From Paenibacillus lacisoli (lineage in GTDB: Bacteria; Bacillota; Bacilli; Paenibacillales; Paenibacillaceae): DNA of 64,000 bases. The stretch is taken from assembly GCF_030580655.1 (NCBI RefSeq), contig NZ_JAUQTB010000016.1:1-64000 (forward strand). The letters are read 5' to 3'. The notes beneath the pieces were generated by a model. It was not told the DNA's origin, searched no databases, and saw only the letters and a program-made list of their open reading frames with translations. Shown piece by piece: positions 17,501 through 25,370 of this stretch (positions are counted from its first letter, which is position 1; each line of letters starts with the position of its first letter). The position numbers were made by a program, and so were the translations under genes.

Positions 17501-17881
17501 TACAGGAGTAATTCCATCATGAGCCTTTAACTGGACATGAGCATCACTCATACCCCTTACTTCAGATTCTGCCCGGTGAACCATTGTCCGGAAATCATCG
17601 GCGCCGTGGCGGGCTCGCCCGAACAGGTCACCCATCTGAAAGCTATCCATTCGGCGAGCCTCGTCCGCTGCTCCACCAATCTCACGGCCCAGGTCCGCCG
17701 CCGATTCCTTCGCTCTACGGCTACTGGAAACGAAGTCCTCCCCTATATCCCCAGAAGTACGCCGGAAATCAATCAGGTCATCGGTCGCTCCCTGGATCAC
17801 GCTACGCATTTTCCGGACAGCGCCGGACAACAGGTCTCGGGCTTCAAATGGAACCGTTACTGATGTTGTAGCCGTGGTCAC
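14543..17881 (-). CDS. xkdO: Tail tape measure protein (XkdO type)
   Basis: 1112 residues, setting tail length and probably reaching the membrane on infection. Helical N-terminus with DDLIDFRRTSGDIGEDFVSS, a TP901-type 'AxSxxFMP' region near 160-200, hydrophobic glycine-rich segments (SLVGGVAGGALGSLAGPIGT near 690-720) that could insert in membranes, and a low-complexity basic stretch (DRGRGDQKRKKRGGSRKGGA). Starts at GTG with GGAAGGAGG just upstream. No lytic (NlpC/P60 or LysM) domain seen. Confidence 0.92.
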   Translation of the reverse strand: MTTATTSVTVPFEARDLLSGAVRKMRSVIQGATDDLIDFRRTSGDIGEDFVSSSRRAKESAADLGREIGGAADEARRMDSFQMGDLFGRARHGADDFRTMVHRAESEVRGMSDAHVQLKAHDGITPVLDGISSRLSNLAAAAGGIIIGSGVKDAMFGDVTDYYSASARSAAFMPADVREQGLSTADELYLKGYFSSRSDAANQLADAAPLVSDKSQISNFLASSAKIQKLRPDSGAEEINRALTQSASTFKESYDQVADSMLYAFEKVGDRQQDLFDTFWEYSGYFKKTGANSGQMANFLTQSMQNGSFNFDKPADFIKETFGGKALNTGDMANYFTLRGAGKNEAQHQAQAFTDDINSGDQQRVKGAIMALVGDLASQTANELKQSLTTLGSATAEDNGDAIMKTYQVPFQQAPSSITGTTDRLVNAQKAANPMQDYIETRRQIDKQMQDIGANLSSAALPVMKEFNSLISDNQAEISALGTKIADFVSGVTSFYNEHFSVVNKMIIGLLGIVAVKKTAEGIKKTYDLFSGTRESRKGGPFKTESAGNAESITVRATHVYINGPVSGDRGRGDQKRKKRGGSRKGGARGTGPSSTGSRKSNWFGGRRNQAPEIDIPKKGLFETGTSKSIWSRMGSGSKWLKGASGLLKGVAVIGTAANVGIGAYDMYQTAKDEGWKEAISTKGGSTAGSLVGGVAGGALGSLAGPIGTAAGAAVGSWAGEKLGALADSAGWTRATVDFVSSTTSAIKSWFGFGKKEQPAKPAPPPEAKVTFGNMTPENAQKIRETFTSFQQDVAKNGMKHALTNALDQSGVTKAADILKDKLVGVFKGTDSKKAKDNIHAVGAVSSKSTTSTKQLGQAVGVMWKGSNSLQAQQNVRAVGTAAQRTGEKAKQMGQTAKGSTQEIVRGAAQAGRSFSGVSSAAQSAASQTRQHLLSLRNISSEGSSWGSNLISMVASGIRSKFPTLTSVVSQAADVIRKYLGFHSPTEEGPASDSDRWAGNFVNMFADGLRHEPIQDQMKRMAGAMRSGIEGMQSTSLTTAEGPIPVASSLSIPAPAANRSVTIQSIQMDFGSLGPGISNFNDFAAALKSPQGRSLIRQVFGEELYNVLEMGG

Positions 17882-17893
17882 TCACCTCCTTCC

Positions 17894-18067
17894 TCATTTT
17901 TTCTCAGCCAGCCGCTTGGCTTCTTCAGCAGCAATGATGCTGGCCGCCAAACAGAAGTGATACTGACGATTCTTATCTACGTCATAAGGCAAGACTTCGG
18001 CAGGCAGGCGCTTCTGATTAATCCAGAATGAAGCTATCCAGCTTGCTTCTCCGTCTCGCTTGATGAG
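17894..18067 (-). CDS. Frameshift extension of the tail assembly chaperone (reached by -1 slip)
   Basis: In the -1 frame relative to the XkdN gene, the sequence from 18067 down stays open for 57 codons: LIKRDGEASWIASFWINQKR, then LPAEVLPYDV and a helical end EEAKRLAEKK before TGA at 17894-17896. There is no own start codon or ribosome-binding site. It lies exactly between the chaperone and the tape measure, the place of the gpGT-type extension in many tailed phages. The fusion would have 126+57=183 residues. Confidence 0.82.
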   Translation of the reverse strand, partial: LIKRDGEASWIASFWINQKRLPAEVLPYDVDKNRQYHFCLAASIIAAEEAKRLAEKK

Positions 18068-18444
18068 TTTTTTGCCTCAGCAATCAAGGCCTCCTTCGTC
18101 TCCTGAAAATTACGAACGGCCTTGCTGAGCTTAGCAAACTCATCCGGATCCGACAGGAGACGCGGTGGCAGCTCAAACTTCATCGTACACTTGAACGCCT
18201 TTAGCAGCTCCGTGTTATTCCAATCAAAGTCATGCTCGGTTGCCTTGACGATCTGCACATCAATTTCGTTGTAAGTGTCCTTCGGGGAGCCGTCTTCGTT
18301 GTATGCCAACTCAAAAGAGCGGCGGACATCCATCGTTGTCAGCCGACGTACCGACCATTTCTCACCATCCACGGCCACCGTAATGGTCTCTGGCTTATTT
18401 CCTTCTTTAGCTGAAGCTAGGTATTTCTGCAGTTTGTCGCTCAT
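18034..18444 (-). CDS. xkdN: Tail assembly chaperone (XkdN type)
   Basis: 136 residues, LQKYLASAKEGNKPETITVA through KLSKAVRNFQETKEALIAEA. It coats the tape measure during tail assembly. Ends SSSETEKQAG in the zero frame. The slippery A-AAA-AAC at 18067-18073 lies 10 codons before the stop, so a minor longer product is expected. An acidic/helical C-terminus is usual. Confidence 0.85.
   Translation of the reverse strand: MSDKLQKYLASAKEGNKPETITVAVDGEKWSVRRLTTMDVRRSFELAYNEDGSPKDTYNEIDVQIVKATEHDFDWNNTELLKAFKCTMKFELPPRLLSDPDEFAKLSKAVRNFQETKEALIAEAKNSSSETEKQAG
18067..18073 (-). promoter_or_regulatory. -1 ribosomal frameshift site A-AAA-AAC
   Basis: Minus-strand heptamer AAAAAAC in register (GCA AAA AAC in the zero frame), a canonical X-XXY-YYZ slip site. 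The -1 frame after it is open and reads a sensible protein to just before the tape measure start. Confidence 0.85.
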
Positions 18445-18500
18445 TGTGATGCCTCCAATATTTTATTTTGGGAAAAGTAAAAGGAGCGCAAATGCGCCCC

Positions 18501-18944
18501 TTATGCCATGTAATCTGGAAACTTCTCTACAAACTCGAAGTCCGTTGCGGTCCCGCTCAAAGTGATATCAATGCCATTATTGTCATCGATTTTAGCCGTG
18601 ATGATATCCATATCATCATGAATATGAATGCCTGTGATCAGTACTCGCTCGGTATTACCAGTCTGCCTGTCTTCTAGGGCTCCCGTGATCCGTGCCAATA
18701 CCATGGTTTTCCCTGCTTTAAAGTCATCCAATAATCGGTACCGCAGGCGAGACTCCAGCTTCGACATCACCAGCTTTACCGGAATCTCATAACCCACAAT
18801 TTGTTTAGTCTTCGTCATCCGCTTAGCCCGAACAATATCTAGCGTTTCCGGCTTCAAGGTGACTTCAATTTCTTTGATCGTCTGAATCGGATCCCCGTTG
18901 TCATCTTGAACAGACAGGTTCCGGCCAATCAGCTCGCGATCCAT
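18501..18944 (-). CDS. xkdM: Tail tube (core) protein, XkdM type
   Basis: 147 residues building the inner tube. NLSVQDDNGDPIQTIKEIEV and the C-terminal DDNGIDITLSGTATDFEFVE match XkdM/DUF2001. Directly follows the sheath gene by 3 bases. Confidence 0.88.
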   Translation of the reverse strand: MDRELIGRNLSVQDDNGDPIQTIKEIEVTLKPETLDIVRAKRMTKTKQIVGYEIPVKLVMSKLESRLRYRLLDDFKAGKTMVLARITGALEDRQTGNTERVLITGIHIHDDMDIITAKIDDNNGIDITLSGTATDFEFVEKFPDYMA

Positions 18945-18947
18945 AAA

Positions 18948-20300
18948 TTATGCCACCTCCCAATTGATATTAAAGATTTCGATCGCATCCAACGGCTTGG
19001 CCAACAAATCGAAGTATGCATAATCGAAGTCGCTTGTCTGAGTCGCACTTTCACCGAAGGAATACGTGTCTGCAATGGCCTTCTGCTGCGCACGGATTTT
19101 CAGGTATTCAAGGACAGCAGCAATAAATAGACCGCGGCCGTCCTTATCATTGTCCAGCTTACCGCGATACTTTTTGCCCGTTGAGTAAATGTCATTGAGC
19201 AGCTGATCAATCGTCATGGACACACGGATTTTCCCGAAGTCCTCACGTTCGCCGTCACCCAGCGTCGTCAGCGTGTTCACCGCTGACTCAATGATGTAGT
19301 CGTAACCATCACGAGTCGCCATAAGTGTCCCCTCAGCCAGACCCTTCAGTACCTCGCTGTGGCTCCAATCCACCTTGGCCGCGGTCATCGGTACTTTGAC
19401 ACCGGTCAACGACTTATTGGCCGGTGTACCGGCAATCAGACCCGCCACCCAGGCTGCCCAGGCCACGGAGTCATAAGTCTTGCCGTTGGAATGTTCGCCA
19501 GCCAAGGAACTGTTAATGACCCAGCGGGCATTCATACTCCGGCTGCGCTCATTATGTGCTTCGATATCTCCATCCTTGGCTGCCTCTCCAGCAACCACCA
19601 GCTGAGCCAGCCTGCGAGCCTTGGTACGGCGGTCCAGCAGCCACTGCTTGGCAGCCGCTTGGACTGCCTTGTCAGTTGAAGGCAGATAGAACACGTCAAA
19701 CAACAGACCGTCAATTCGGTTAAAGATGCGGCTCCAATCAGCCGGGGTAATCGTCGCGGTACCGCTCGTCCCGCCTGTAAGAGGTGTAAAGGCCACATCT
19801 GCCCAAGCGACAGCCCCCAGATCCTTAAAGCGGATCATATTGGACCGTTCGGTCGCTGAGACGGCAGCAGCCTTATCGGCTACAAGGAAGGTTTCATTAT
19901 CATAAATGCCTTTGGTGTCCCGCACCAAAATTTCTTTCTTGGTGGCATCGATCAAGCTTGTTCGGATCATAAATTCAAAGTCATTGCCTCGAGTGCCCGG
20001 ATAGCGCGCCTCGACCGCATAGCTATCCTGAAGGCTATACAGCGCCGGAAGCTCTTGGCCATTGGTTACCCGGTAACCAACCACGGTCGCCCCATTCTCG
20101 CCCGCAAGTTCTAACACATCAACCTGCTTGCCGCTCTCTGCTAAACGCTCGGTATCGTCGGCCATATCCACCGCTAAGTTCGGCTTTCCCCACTCGGATT
20201 GATAAGGGAGCAGCACGCGGCCGGAAGCTGGGGTCACCCTGGCCAGTGCCTTGGCGTGCAGCTCGACGTATGCGCCAGGTCTATTCCGCTGAATCGACAT
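18948..20300 (-). CDS. xkdK: Tail sheath protein, XkdK type
   Basis: 450 residues, contractile sheath. IQRNRPGAYVELHAKALARV at the start, FTPLTGGTSGTATITPADWS in the middle and a conserved LKIRAQQKAIADTYSFGESA near the end are standard. Its presence makes this a myovirus-type phage. The start codon lies inside the 3' end of the preceding small gene, with GGAGGAAC upstream. Confidence 0.92.
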   Translation of the reverse strand: MSIQRNRPGAYVELHAKALARVTPASGRVLLPYQSEWGKPNLAVDMADDTERLAESGKQVDVLELAGENGATVVGYRVTNGQELPALYSLQDSYAVEARYPGTRGNDFEFMIRTSLIDATKKEILVRDTKGIYDNETFLVADKAAAVSATERSNMIRFKDLGAVAWADVAFTPLTGGTSGTATITPADWSRIFNRIDGLLFDVFYLPSTDKAVQAAAKQWLLDRRTKARRLAQLVVAGEAAKDGDIEAHNERSRSMNARWVINSSLAGEHSNGKTYDSVAWAAWVAGLIAGTPANKSLTGVKVPMTAAKVDWSHSEVLKGLAEGTLMATRDGYDYIIESAVNTLTTLGDGEREDFGKIRVSMTIDQLLNDIYSTGKKYRGKLDNDKDGRGLFIAAVLEYLKIRAQQKAIADTYSFGESATQTSDFDYAYFDLLAKPLDAIEIFNINWEVA

Positions 20301-20523
20301 TTACTTGTTCCTCCTTATGAGCTGGATGCAAGTAGGCATCCACTCTGGCTTGTACTTCTTGTCGGGATAGCAGCTCGTGTTCCCCGCAATTAAAAAGAGC
20401 GCCGGCAATCTCAAAGCGTTCTCGCTTCAAGACGGCTGCGCTCTCAATCCACTCCTGCTTGGTCCGTTTGTTCAAATCATCTTGGACAGGCACCGCAGCA
20501 GCTGTTTTATTCCGTACACTCAT
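20281..20523 (-). CDS. Small tail-region protein upstream of the sheath
   Basis: 80 residues from the ATG at 20523 (AAAGGAG upstream). Contains KQEWIESAAVLKRERFEIAG and SRQEVQARVDAYL; such proteins (YqbK-adjacent type) precede the sheath gene in PBSX-like clusters. Overlaps the sheath start by 20 bases, suggesting coupled translation. Confidence 0.68.
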   Translation of the reverse strand: MSVRNKTAAAVPVQDDLNKRTKQEWIESAAVLKRERFEIAGALFNCGEHELLSRQEVQARVDAYLHPAHKEEQVNVDSAE

Positions 20524-20524
20524 G

Positions 20525-20989
20525 TTAAAGCTCCTTTCCTTCAAAGCCCAAATATATCTCGTTGATCTTATCGACCGGCTGTTTTTCCACTTTGAGTAGG
20601 TAAGAATACCGGAACGTGACTTCCACTCGGTCCTTCAGCTGCCGGGTTCGCGGTGCCTCGATGACCAGCATGACGTTAAAACGCTTGGATGCTACGCAAA
20701 AACGCTGACGCCGCAGGTAGTCGAAGAACGGTGTGAGATCAAGTTCGATCGGTTCCCCTTCATTTTCCGATTCAGAAGCAGCAGCATGGTGGAACACCAG
20801 CCCAATATCCTCAATCATCCGGTCGGCGCCCGGCGTATGTACCTTATCGGACACAAGGTCCGTCTCAATAAATACGCTGGGCCGCTGGAACTGCCCTGCC
20901 TGCCAGTTGGATTTATCCCGCAGGATCGGGAGATCCGGATACACCTGTTTGACAATCTCGGCCCACGCCTTCAATCCCGTATCCATCAT
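20525..20989 (-). CDS. Tail terminator/completion protein (XkdJ-like)
   Basis: 154 residues from ATG 20989 (GGGGAGG 8 bases upstream). GLKAWAEIVKQVYPDLPILR at the start and EVTFRYSYLLKVEKQPVDKI near the end fit the phage tail terminator family that caps the tube at the head-proximal end. Lies between the gp10-like gene and the sheath. Confidence 0.75.
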   Translation of the reverse strand: MMDTGLKAWAEIVKQVYPDLPILRDKSNWQAGQFQRPSVFIETDLVSDKVHTPGADRMIEDIGLVFHHAAASESENEGEPIELDLTPFFDYLRRQRFCVASKRFNVMLVIEAPRTRQLKDRVEVTFRYSYLLKVEKQPVDKINEIYLGFEGKEL

Positions 20990-21510
20990 GACCAAATCCT
21001 CCCCAGTTCCTTCTCTAGACGTTTCATGATCAGGGCATTCATCCCGCCTTCCAGGTGCTTAACGGCAATATCGAAATAATGCCGGCCTATGAACGAACGG
21101 GGCTTAGCCATGAAACCGCCTTTCGCATTCGGGTCATAGACAAAGGAGCCCCCGCTGTTCCAGTAGCCTGGAACGAAGTGCGGCTTGTTGATCCTGTAAC
21201 CGTCGTTGATCAGACGCGGATAGCCCCACTGGTCCGAGTCGTTCTTATTGGTCCCTAGGTTGGAGCCGACCTCCAGCACAATGGCGTTGCGGTCGATATC
21301 CCACTCCCACACATTGCCTTCCCCGCCGCGGGTAAAGGAGTTCCACATCAGTCCCGTATCAATCAGGTGCTGGCGGTCGATCTCATCCATCACGTAATTC
21401 AACAGCGTCTCCCCAACAGCTTCCGCGATACTCCGCAGGACTTGAGTGATACCCTTTTCATTAAACTGCCGCAGCTTCCTGGCCAAGCCCTCGAAATCAT
21501 GAATGCTCAC
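20986..21510 (-). CDS. HK97 gp10-like head-tail joining protein
   Basis: 174 residues. FEGLARKLRQFNEKGITQVL and HLIDTGLMWNSFTRGGEGNV plus a conserved tail GGFMAKPRSFIGRHYFD are the HK97 gp10/XkdI pattern. Neck component. Confidence 0.82.
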   Translation of the reverse strand: MSIHDFEGLARKLRQFNEKGITQVLRSIAEAVGETLLNYVMDEIDRQHLIDTGLMWNSFTRGGEGNVWEWDIDRNAIVLEVGSNLGTNKNDSDQWGYPRLINDGYRINKPHFVPGYWNSGGSFVYDPNAKGGFMAKPRSFIGRHYFDIAVKHLEGGMNALIMKRLEKELGRIWS

Positions 21511-21823
21511 TCCCCTTCACCTCACAGGTTATCTGAATCTCCGTCCAATATCGCCGCGGCACGACATCGATTACCAGGTAACGCCTGCCGAGCAAGGATA
21601 CCTCATCCCCCAGCTGCACGTCGGCATGCTTGGCGACTCCGAGTTGCTTCTTAAGGATGAACAAAACCGGCTTTTCGTCGGTCTTCTCACTGGTCTCCGT
21701 TTTAATAACAAAGCATTTGAGCTCTGCCGTCTTGCTGGGCTTGCGGTCACTGAACAGATCATCAGAATCTTCCTTGGACGTCACCCGGTAGACGACCAGG
21801 GGCATTTTAAAACGGTGATTCAT
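21497..21823 (-). CDS. Head-tail adaptor (XkdH type)
   Basis: 108 residues starting MNHRFKMPLVVYRVTSKEDS at an ATG that overlaps the previous stop (ATGA). Beta-rich; YLVIDVVPRRYWTEIQITCE at the end is typical of stopper/adaptor proteins. Closes the DNA channel in the neck. Confidence 0.76.
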   Translation of the reverse strand: MNHRFKMPLVVYRVTSKEDSDDLFSDRKPSKTAELKCFVIKTETSEKTDEKPVLFILKKQLGVAKHADVQLGDEVSLLGRRYLVIDVVPRRYWTEIQITCEVKGSEHS

Positions 21824-22206
21824 AGCAAATAGGCCGAGATGTTGCCATCGTCCGGCCCTTCCTGCTGCTTCTTGACCCACAAAAACAGGATCGCGTCCAC
21901 ATCCGGATTCCCCGTCGTCTTGCCGGCCACGGCTTGCCGGGTGTACGTCCAGGCGCCATCGCTTTCGGATGCGTAGTTTCGGGCTACCGCCGCCAGGTAT
22001 TCCTCTGTGTCCTGCAGAGCCAGTCCCTCGGCCAGCTTCACCCAGGCCAGCATGAGCTGCCGATCCACGACTTCGGGAAAAGGAATAGGCAAATACAGCT
22101 CAATCCGTACCTGGGCATCATCGATGTATTGTTCCAATTGTTCAGGGTTGGCCTCCTGAATAGGAGCTACTCGGCTACGCTGTTGGAGGATCGTTGCTGT
22201 CAGCAC
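21820..22206 (-). CDS. Head-tail connector, YqbG type (DUF3199)
   Basis: With a GTG at 22206 (GGAGGGAG upstream) the product has 128 residues, the family length; the ATG at 22260 would add 18 basic residues lying inside the previous gene. PEQLEQYIDDAQVRIELYLP and VDRQLMLAWVKLAEGLAL show the all-helical connector fold. Confidence 0.78.
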   Translation of the reverse strand: MLTATILQQRSRVAPIQEANPEQLEQYIDDAQVRIELYLPIPFPEVVDRQLMLAWVKLAEGLALQDTEEYLAAVARNYASESDGAWTYTRQAVAGKTTGNPDVDAILFLWVKKQQEGPDDGNISAYLL

Positions 22207-22519
22207 CTTTACCGTCAGCTCCCTCCGCCTTGTTGCCTGTAGGTGGCTGATCCTCTTCACCTTTCAGCGCTTTAATCAACTCCAGTTTCTTCATATCAGC
22301 AAAACCCTCGATATTTGCAGCTTTAGCTTTGTCTTTAAGTTGCGGGACGGTCAGGTCTTCCAAGGGGATGATCTTTTCCTCCTGCACCTCAAAGTCATCC
22401 CGATCACGAAAATGCTTAACCACCGATTCACTCTCGACCAAGACAGGAACCTTAGCTGCGAACCGGATACCATGAATCATGAGGGAAGCGTTGCTCCCCC
22501 GGTAGGTGACGTATGGCAT
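22175..22519 (-). CDS. YqbF-type protein with HeH/LEM-like end
   Basis: 114 residues. N-terminus MPYVTYRGSNASLMIHGIRF; residues about 55-90 (LEDLTVPQLKDKAKAANIEG, then FADMKKLELIKAL) form a helix-extended-helix module like that of Rho/LEM. Acidic, low-complexity end. Sits right after the capsid gene as in skin/PBSX. Confidence 0.74.
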   Translation of the reverse strand: MPYVTYRGSNASLMIHGIRFAAKVPVLVESESVVKHFRDRDDFEVQEEKIIPLEDLTVPQLKDKAKAANIEGFADMKKLELIKALKGEEDQPPTGNKAEGADGKGADSNDPPTA

Positions 22520-23454
22520 CAGAAGGACACCCCTTCCGCAAAGGCCACCGCCCCCGGCTCTTCAAAAATGGAATCGTAATCCGAATGGATGGCGTAGAAG
22601 CGTTTGTCTGCATAGATGGCTTCTTTCCCTTCCGTTGTCTTGCGAATCTGCATGTCGTAGGTGTTCACCAGTGCAAAGTTTTGATGGTAGGTGAACAATA
22701 CAGCGCCTTCCGGCATGTGCGCTACTTCTTCAACAGCATAGGAGTTGATCTTCTTCACGCCGCCCGTAATCTGCAGCTGAATGGATGCGCTGGTATCCTT
22801 TTCAGCCAGCCGCTGCAGCCGCTCGCTGAACGTATTCGGATGCATGAAGTATTTGAATTCGCCTGCAGCACGCAGTCGTGTCGGAACAGCACGTTCAAGT
22901 TCGAAGAAGATTCCGACTTTCTTCTCAGCCGGCAGCGTTGCCCAGTCGATCAAGTTACCTTCTAATTTAGCTTTCTTCAACCAGCCGTTATTAATCTTGA
23001 GGAAGTCATAATCAGGATCCGTGTTCGATGTCGCTGTATCTCCGTTAAAACCCAAATCCTGCATGTTATCCGCAAAGTTTTTGGTCATGGCAGCCATAAT
23101 GATAGCCTCTGCGTCTTGGCCGCGAACACGCATCGTTTGACGGATGAACTCTTCTGTAATTTCAAATGGCAGAACAACAGGCGCTACAGCATAAGGTACC
23201 TGCGGGAACGTCGGTCCAGCTGTATTCGTGGCCATGTTGTTCTCCACCTTACCGCGCAGATTGCGTCCCGTTACACCAATCTTATCGATGGTACCTTTGG
23301 CACTGGTACGTGTAATCGTGCGGATGCCCTTCAAAAAGGCGGTGGATTCATACGCCATTTGCATGAATGCATCGACCTGCTGGTAATTCAGAGCAGTTTG
23401 ATCCATCGGTGTAACGATGGTCGATTTGCTGACAACTTGTCCATTTGTTTTCAT
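22519..23454 (-). CDS. xkdG: Major capsid protein (HK97 fold; XkdG type)
   Basis: 311 residues. FMQMAYESTAFLKGIRTITR, LPFEITEEFIRQTMRVRGQD, and FKYFMHPNTFSERLQRLAEK are standard for the YqbE/XkdG capsid group. Preceded by the protease/scaffold fusion. No insertion or truncation seen. Confidence 0.9.
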   Translation of the reverse strand: MKTNGQVVSKSTIVTPMDQTALNYQQVDAFMQMAYESTAFLKGIRTITRTSAKGTIDKIGVTGRNLRGKVENNMATNTAGPTFPQVPYAVAPVVLPFEITEEFIRQTMRVRGQDAEAIIMAAMTKNFADNMQDLGFNGDTATSNTDPDYDFLKINNGWLKKAKLEGNLIDWATLPAEKKVGIFFELERAVPTRLRAAGEFKYFMHPNTFSERLQRLAEKDTSASIQLQITGGVKKINSYAVEEVAHMPEGAVLFTYHQNFALVNTYDMQIRKTTEGKEAIYADKRFYAIHSDYDSIFEEPGAVAFAEGVSF

Positions 23455-23483
23455 ATGTTTAATAGTCTCCCTTCAAATTTGAA

Positions 23484-24716
23484 TTACAGCAAGCCGCTGA
23501 AGCTCACGCCGCCCGATGACTTCTGAATTTCCTCGCCCTGAGCGCCGCCTTGAGCAGATCCGCCGCGGCTGTTTTTAACGAGCTGCACATCGGCGGCCAA
23601 TGTGGTCATTTGCTCGGTCAATGGTGCAAGTGCTCTGGCAATAGCATCAGCCACGCCATCAGCTTGAGGATCAGCACTGCCCGTATCAGGTGTCCCAGCG
23701 GCAGGATTGGCACCTTCACCCTCTTGCTTCTTGAGTTCAGTAACTTCCGCTGACAGGTCCTTCACCTGTTTTGCAATCGGCTCCACGGCAGCCTGTACGG
23801 CTTTTGCAATATCTTCTGCTTTCAACTCATCTTCCTCCTTAGGCTCCTCTATCGGAGCTGTTTTATTTTTCAGTTCAGTTAAGGCGTCAATTGCATCGTA
23901 CAGGTGCTTGAGGTTCCCGGCCGAGATCTTTTTGCCTGCTTTTGCAATCTGCTCCGGCGGTGTCCCAATGGCCTTAACGATGTCATCCTGTATCAGCACC
24001 TGCTGGGCGATGTCTACGAAGTCCTGCAGGGCTTCCCGGATGACTTCCGCGTCAGTCTCCATGCCGCTTTCCCAAGAGTCCCAACGAAAAAGAACCGAGT
24101 TCAGAGCGTCTTGAGCAGCCCAGAATTCTCGGTTCTTTCGGTTCTTATTGTATTTGTCAGCTACAGCGCCCTTCTCAATAAGGCCCAACGCTTTCCCAAT
24201 GCGCCGGAGCAGCCCTTTTGAAAGCTCCTCTTCCTCCTCGATCTCCTCACGCTTGCCGACGCCCCACATGGAGAAGCCGGTGATCTCGCCTTTCTTGATG
24301 TCTTCCCAGGTCTGATCATCCGTTACCTTTACGGCGGCAACCCAGGAGCCCTTGGCAATTGTCTGTTCGCCCAACTGCATGTCAGCTGGAGCAATGTACG
24401 ATTCAATGACAAAGCCCTTGTCCGCGTCCAGATCGTGCTGCTTATCTATGTTGTACGTGTGCTGGTTCTCCATGAAGAGATGTGCGGCTTTTTCAATTTC
24501 ACCCTCGTCCATTTGGTCGTCATGTGCATCCGCCACATTCGGCTGGTAAACAACACCTTTCACGATTCGCTTATCATCGTCGATCTTGGCGATGATCACC
24601 TGCTTTTGAATGGCGTTGGCCTTTTCCGACTTGATAATGGCAAATGGCACGCCATTGGCTCCCTTATCCACGAGGGAAATATGTGTGATTTTGGCGTCCT
24701 TCAGTTTGAATCCCAT
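23484..24716 (-). CDS. xkdF: XkdF-type prohead protease fused to scaffold
   Basis: 410 residues from ATG 24716 (AGGAGGTGA 9 bases upstream). Residues 1-165 are the XkdF protease domain (ITHISLVDKGANGVPFAIIK; GVVYQPNVADAHDDQMDEGE; KGEITGFSMWGVGKREEIEE). A helical middle leads to a scaffold-like coiled coil (KAVQAAVEPIAKQVKDLSAE, residues about 310-340) and a Gly-rich end. Cuts itself and the capsid during maturation. Confidence 0.86.
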   Translation of the reverse strand: MGFKLKDAKITHISLVDKGANGVPFAIIKSEKANAIQKQVIIAKIDDDKRIVKGVVYQPNVADAHDDQMDEGEIEKAAHLFMENQHTYNIDKQHDLDADKGFVIESYIAPADMQLGEQTIAKGSWVAAVKVTDDQTWEDIKKGEITGFSMWGVGKREEIEEEEELSKGLLRRIGKALGLIEKGAVADKYNKNRKNREFWAAQDALNSVLFRWDSWESGMETDAEVIREALQDFVDIAQQVLIQDDIVKAIGTPPEQIAKAGKKISAGNLKHLYDAIDALTELKNKTAPIEEPKEEDELKAEDIAKAVQAAVEPIAKQVKDLSAEVTELKKQEGEGANPAAGTPDTGSADPQADGVADAIARALAPLTEQMTTLAADVQLVKNSRGGSAQGGAQGEEIQKSSGGVSFSGLL

Positions 24717-24743
24717 ATCTTTTTTCACCTCCTAAATTTAATA

Positions 24744-24768
24744 AAGACGCCATAGAGTTAGGCGTCTT
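24744..24768 (-). terminator. Terminator after the inserted unknown gene
   Basis: AAGACGCC (24744-24751) pairs with GGCGTCTT (24761-24768); on the minus strand TTTATT follows. It stands inside the late operon between the unknown gene and the protease gene. Confidence 0.72.
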
Positions 24769-24775
24769 GAAATAA

Positions 24776-25297
24776 CTATTTTAATTCATCTCGTCTCTCA
24801 AATCCGTCAAAACGATAATTTCTGATCATCGTGCTTACCAAGTGTCTGTCCTTCTTAGGAACTGAACCAAGGGCTCCAAATCTGTGTTGCATTGTGTACT
24901 TCGTTACCTGAGTGGCATTTTTATCACGAAGAAATCTCCTTATAGTACTTTCGCTTATTTCCCAAGAAACGGCCGCTCGTTCTATTGAATAGGCCGATTT
25001 CAAATCAACTTTAAAAGGACCGTCTACATGACTTACTTCTAGTCTACGGAGTTCCCCTCTAAGGCCTCGGTAGTCTACGTAAATAACATCTTCACTAAGT
25101 AACCTCTCTTTTATTTCTTCACGTTTTGTAACAGGCTTCTTATAGTCTTTATCAAAATATATCTTACAGGGAAAAAGGTTTAGGGTTCCAAGATGACCAA
25201 AATCAAGCATTCTGAAGTCTTTAGTATCCCTAAGCCTGATCTGGAATACCTCTTCACCTTCGTTTACATGATGATCCTTAATATCTATCTCTAGCAT
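24776..25297 (-). CDS. Unknown protein inserted in the head-gene cluster (moron)
   Basis: 173 residues, not a structural family I recognise. N-terminal half beta-rich (EEVFQIRLRDTKDFRMLDFG); the C-terminal half has YSIERAAVSWEISESTIRRF, which resembles a helix-turn-helix, then a basic end. The gene is markedly AT-rich against its neighbours, has its own GGAGG site, a possible promoter in 25300-25360 (TAGACA, 17 bases, TAATCT) and its own terminator. These are the marks of a moron expressed from the prophage. Could be a superinfection-exclusion or regulatory protein; function not known. Confidence 0.68.
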   Translation of the reverse strand: MLEIDIKDHHVNEGEEVFQIRLRDTKDFRMLDFGHLGTLNLFPCKIYFDKDYKKPVTKREEIKERLLSEDVIYVDYRGLRGELRRLEVSHVDGPFKVDLKSAYSIERAAVSWEISESTIRRFLRDKNATQVTKYTMQHRFGALGSVPKKDRHLVSTMIRNYRFDGFERRDELK

Positions 25298-25370
25298 AAA
25301 TTTATTCCTCCTAGATTCTCTTGCTGTATATAGATTATTCCAAAGTCTAGTTTTTGTCTAAGGAGGAAGT

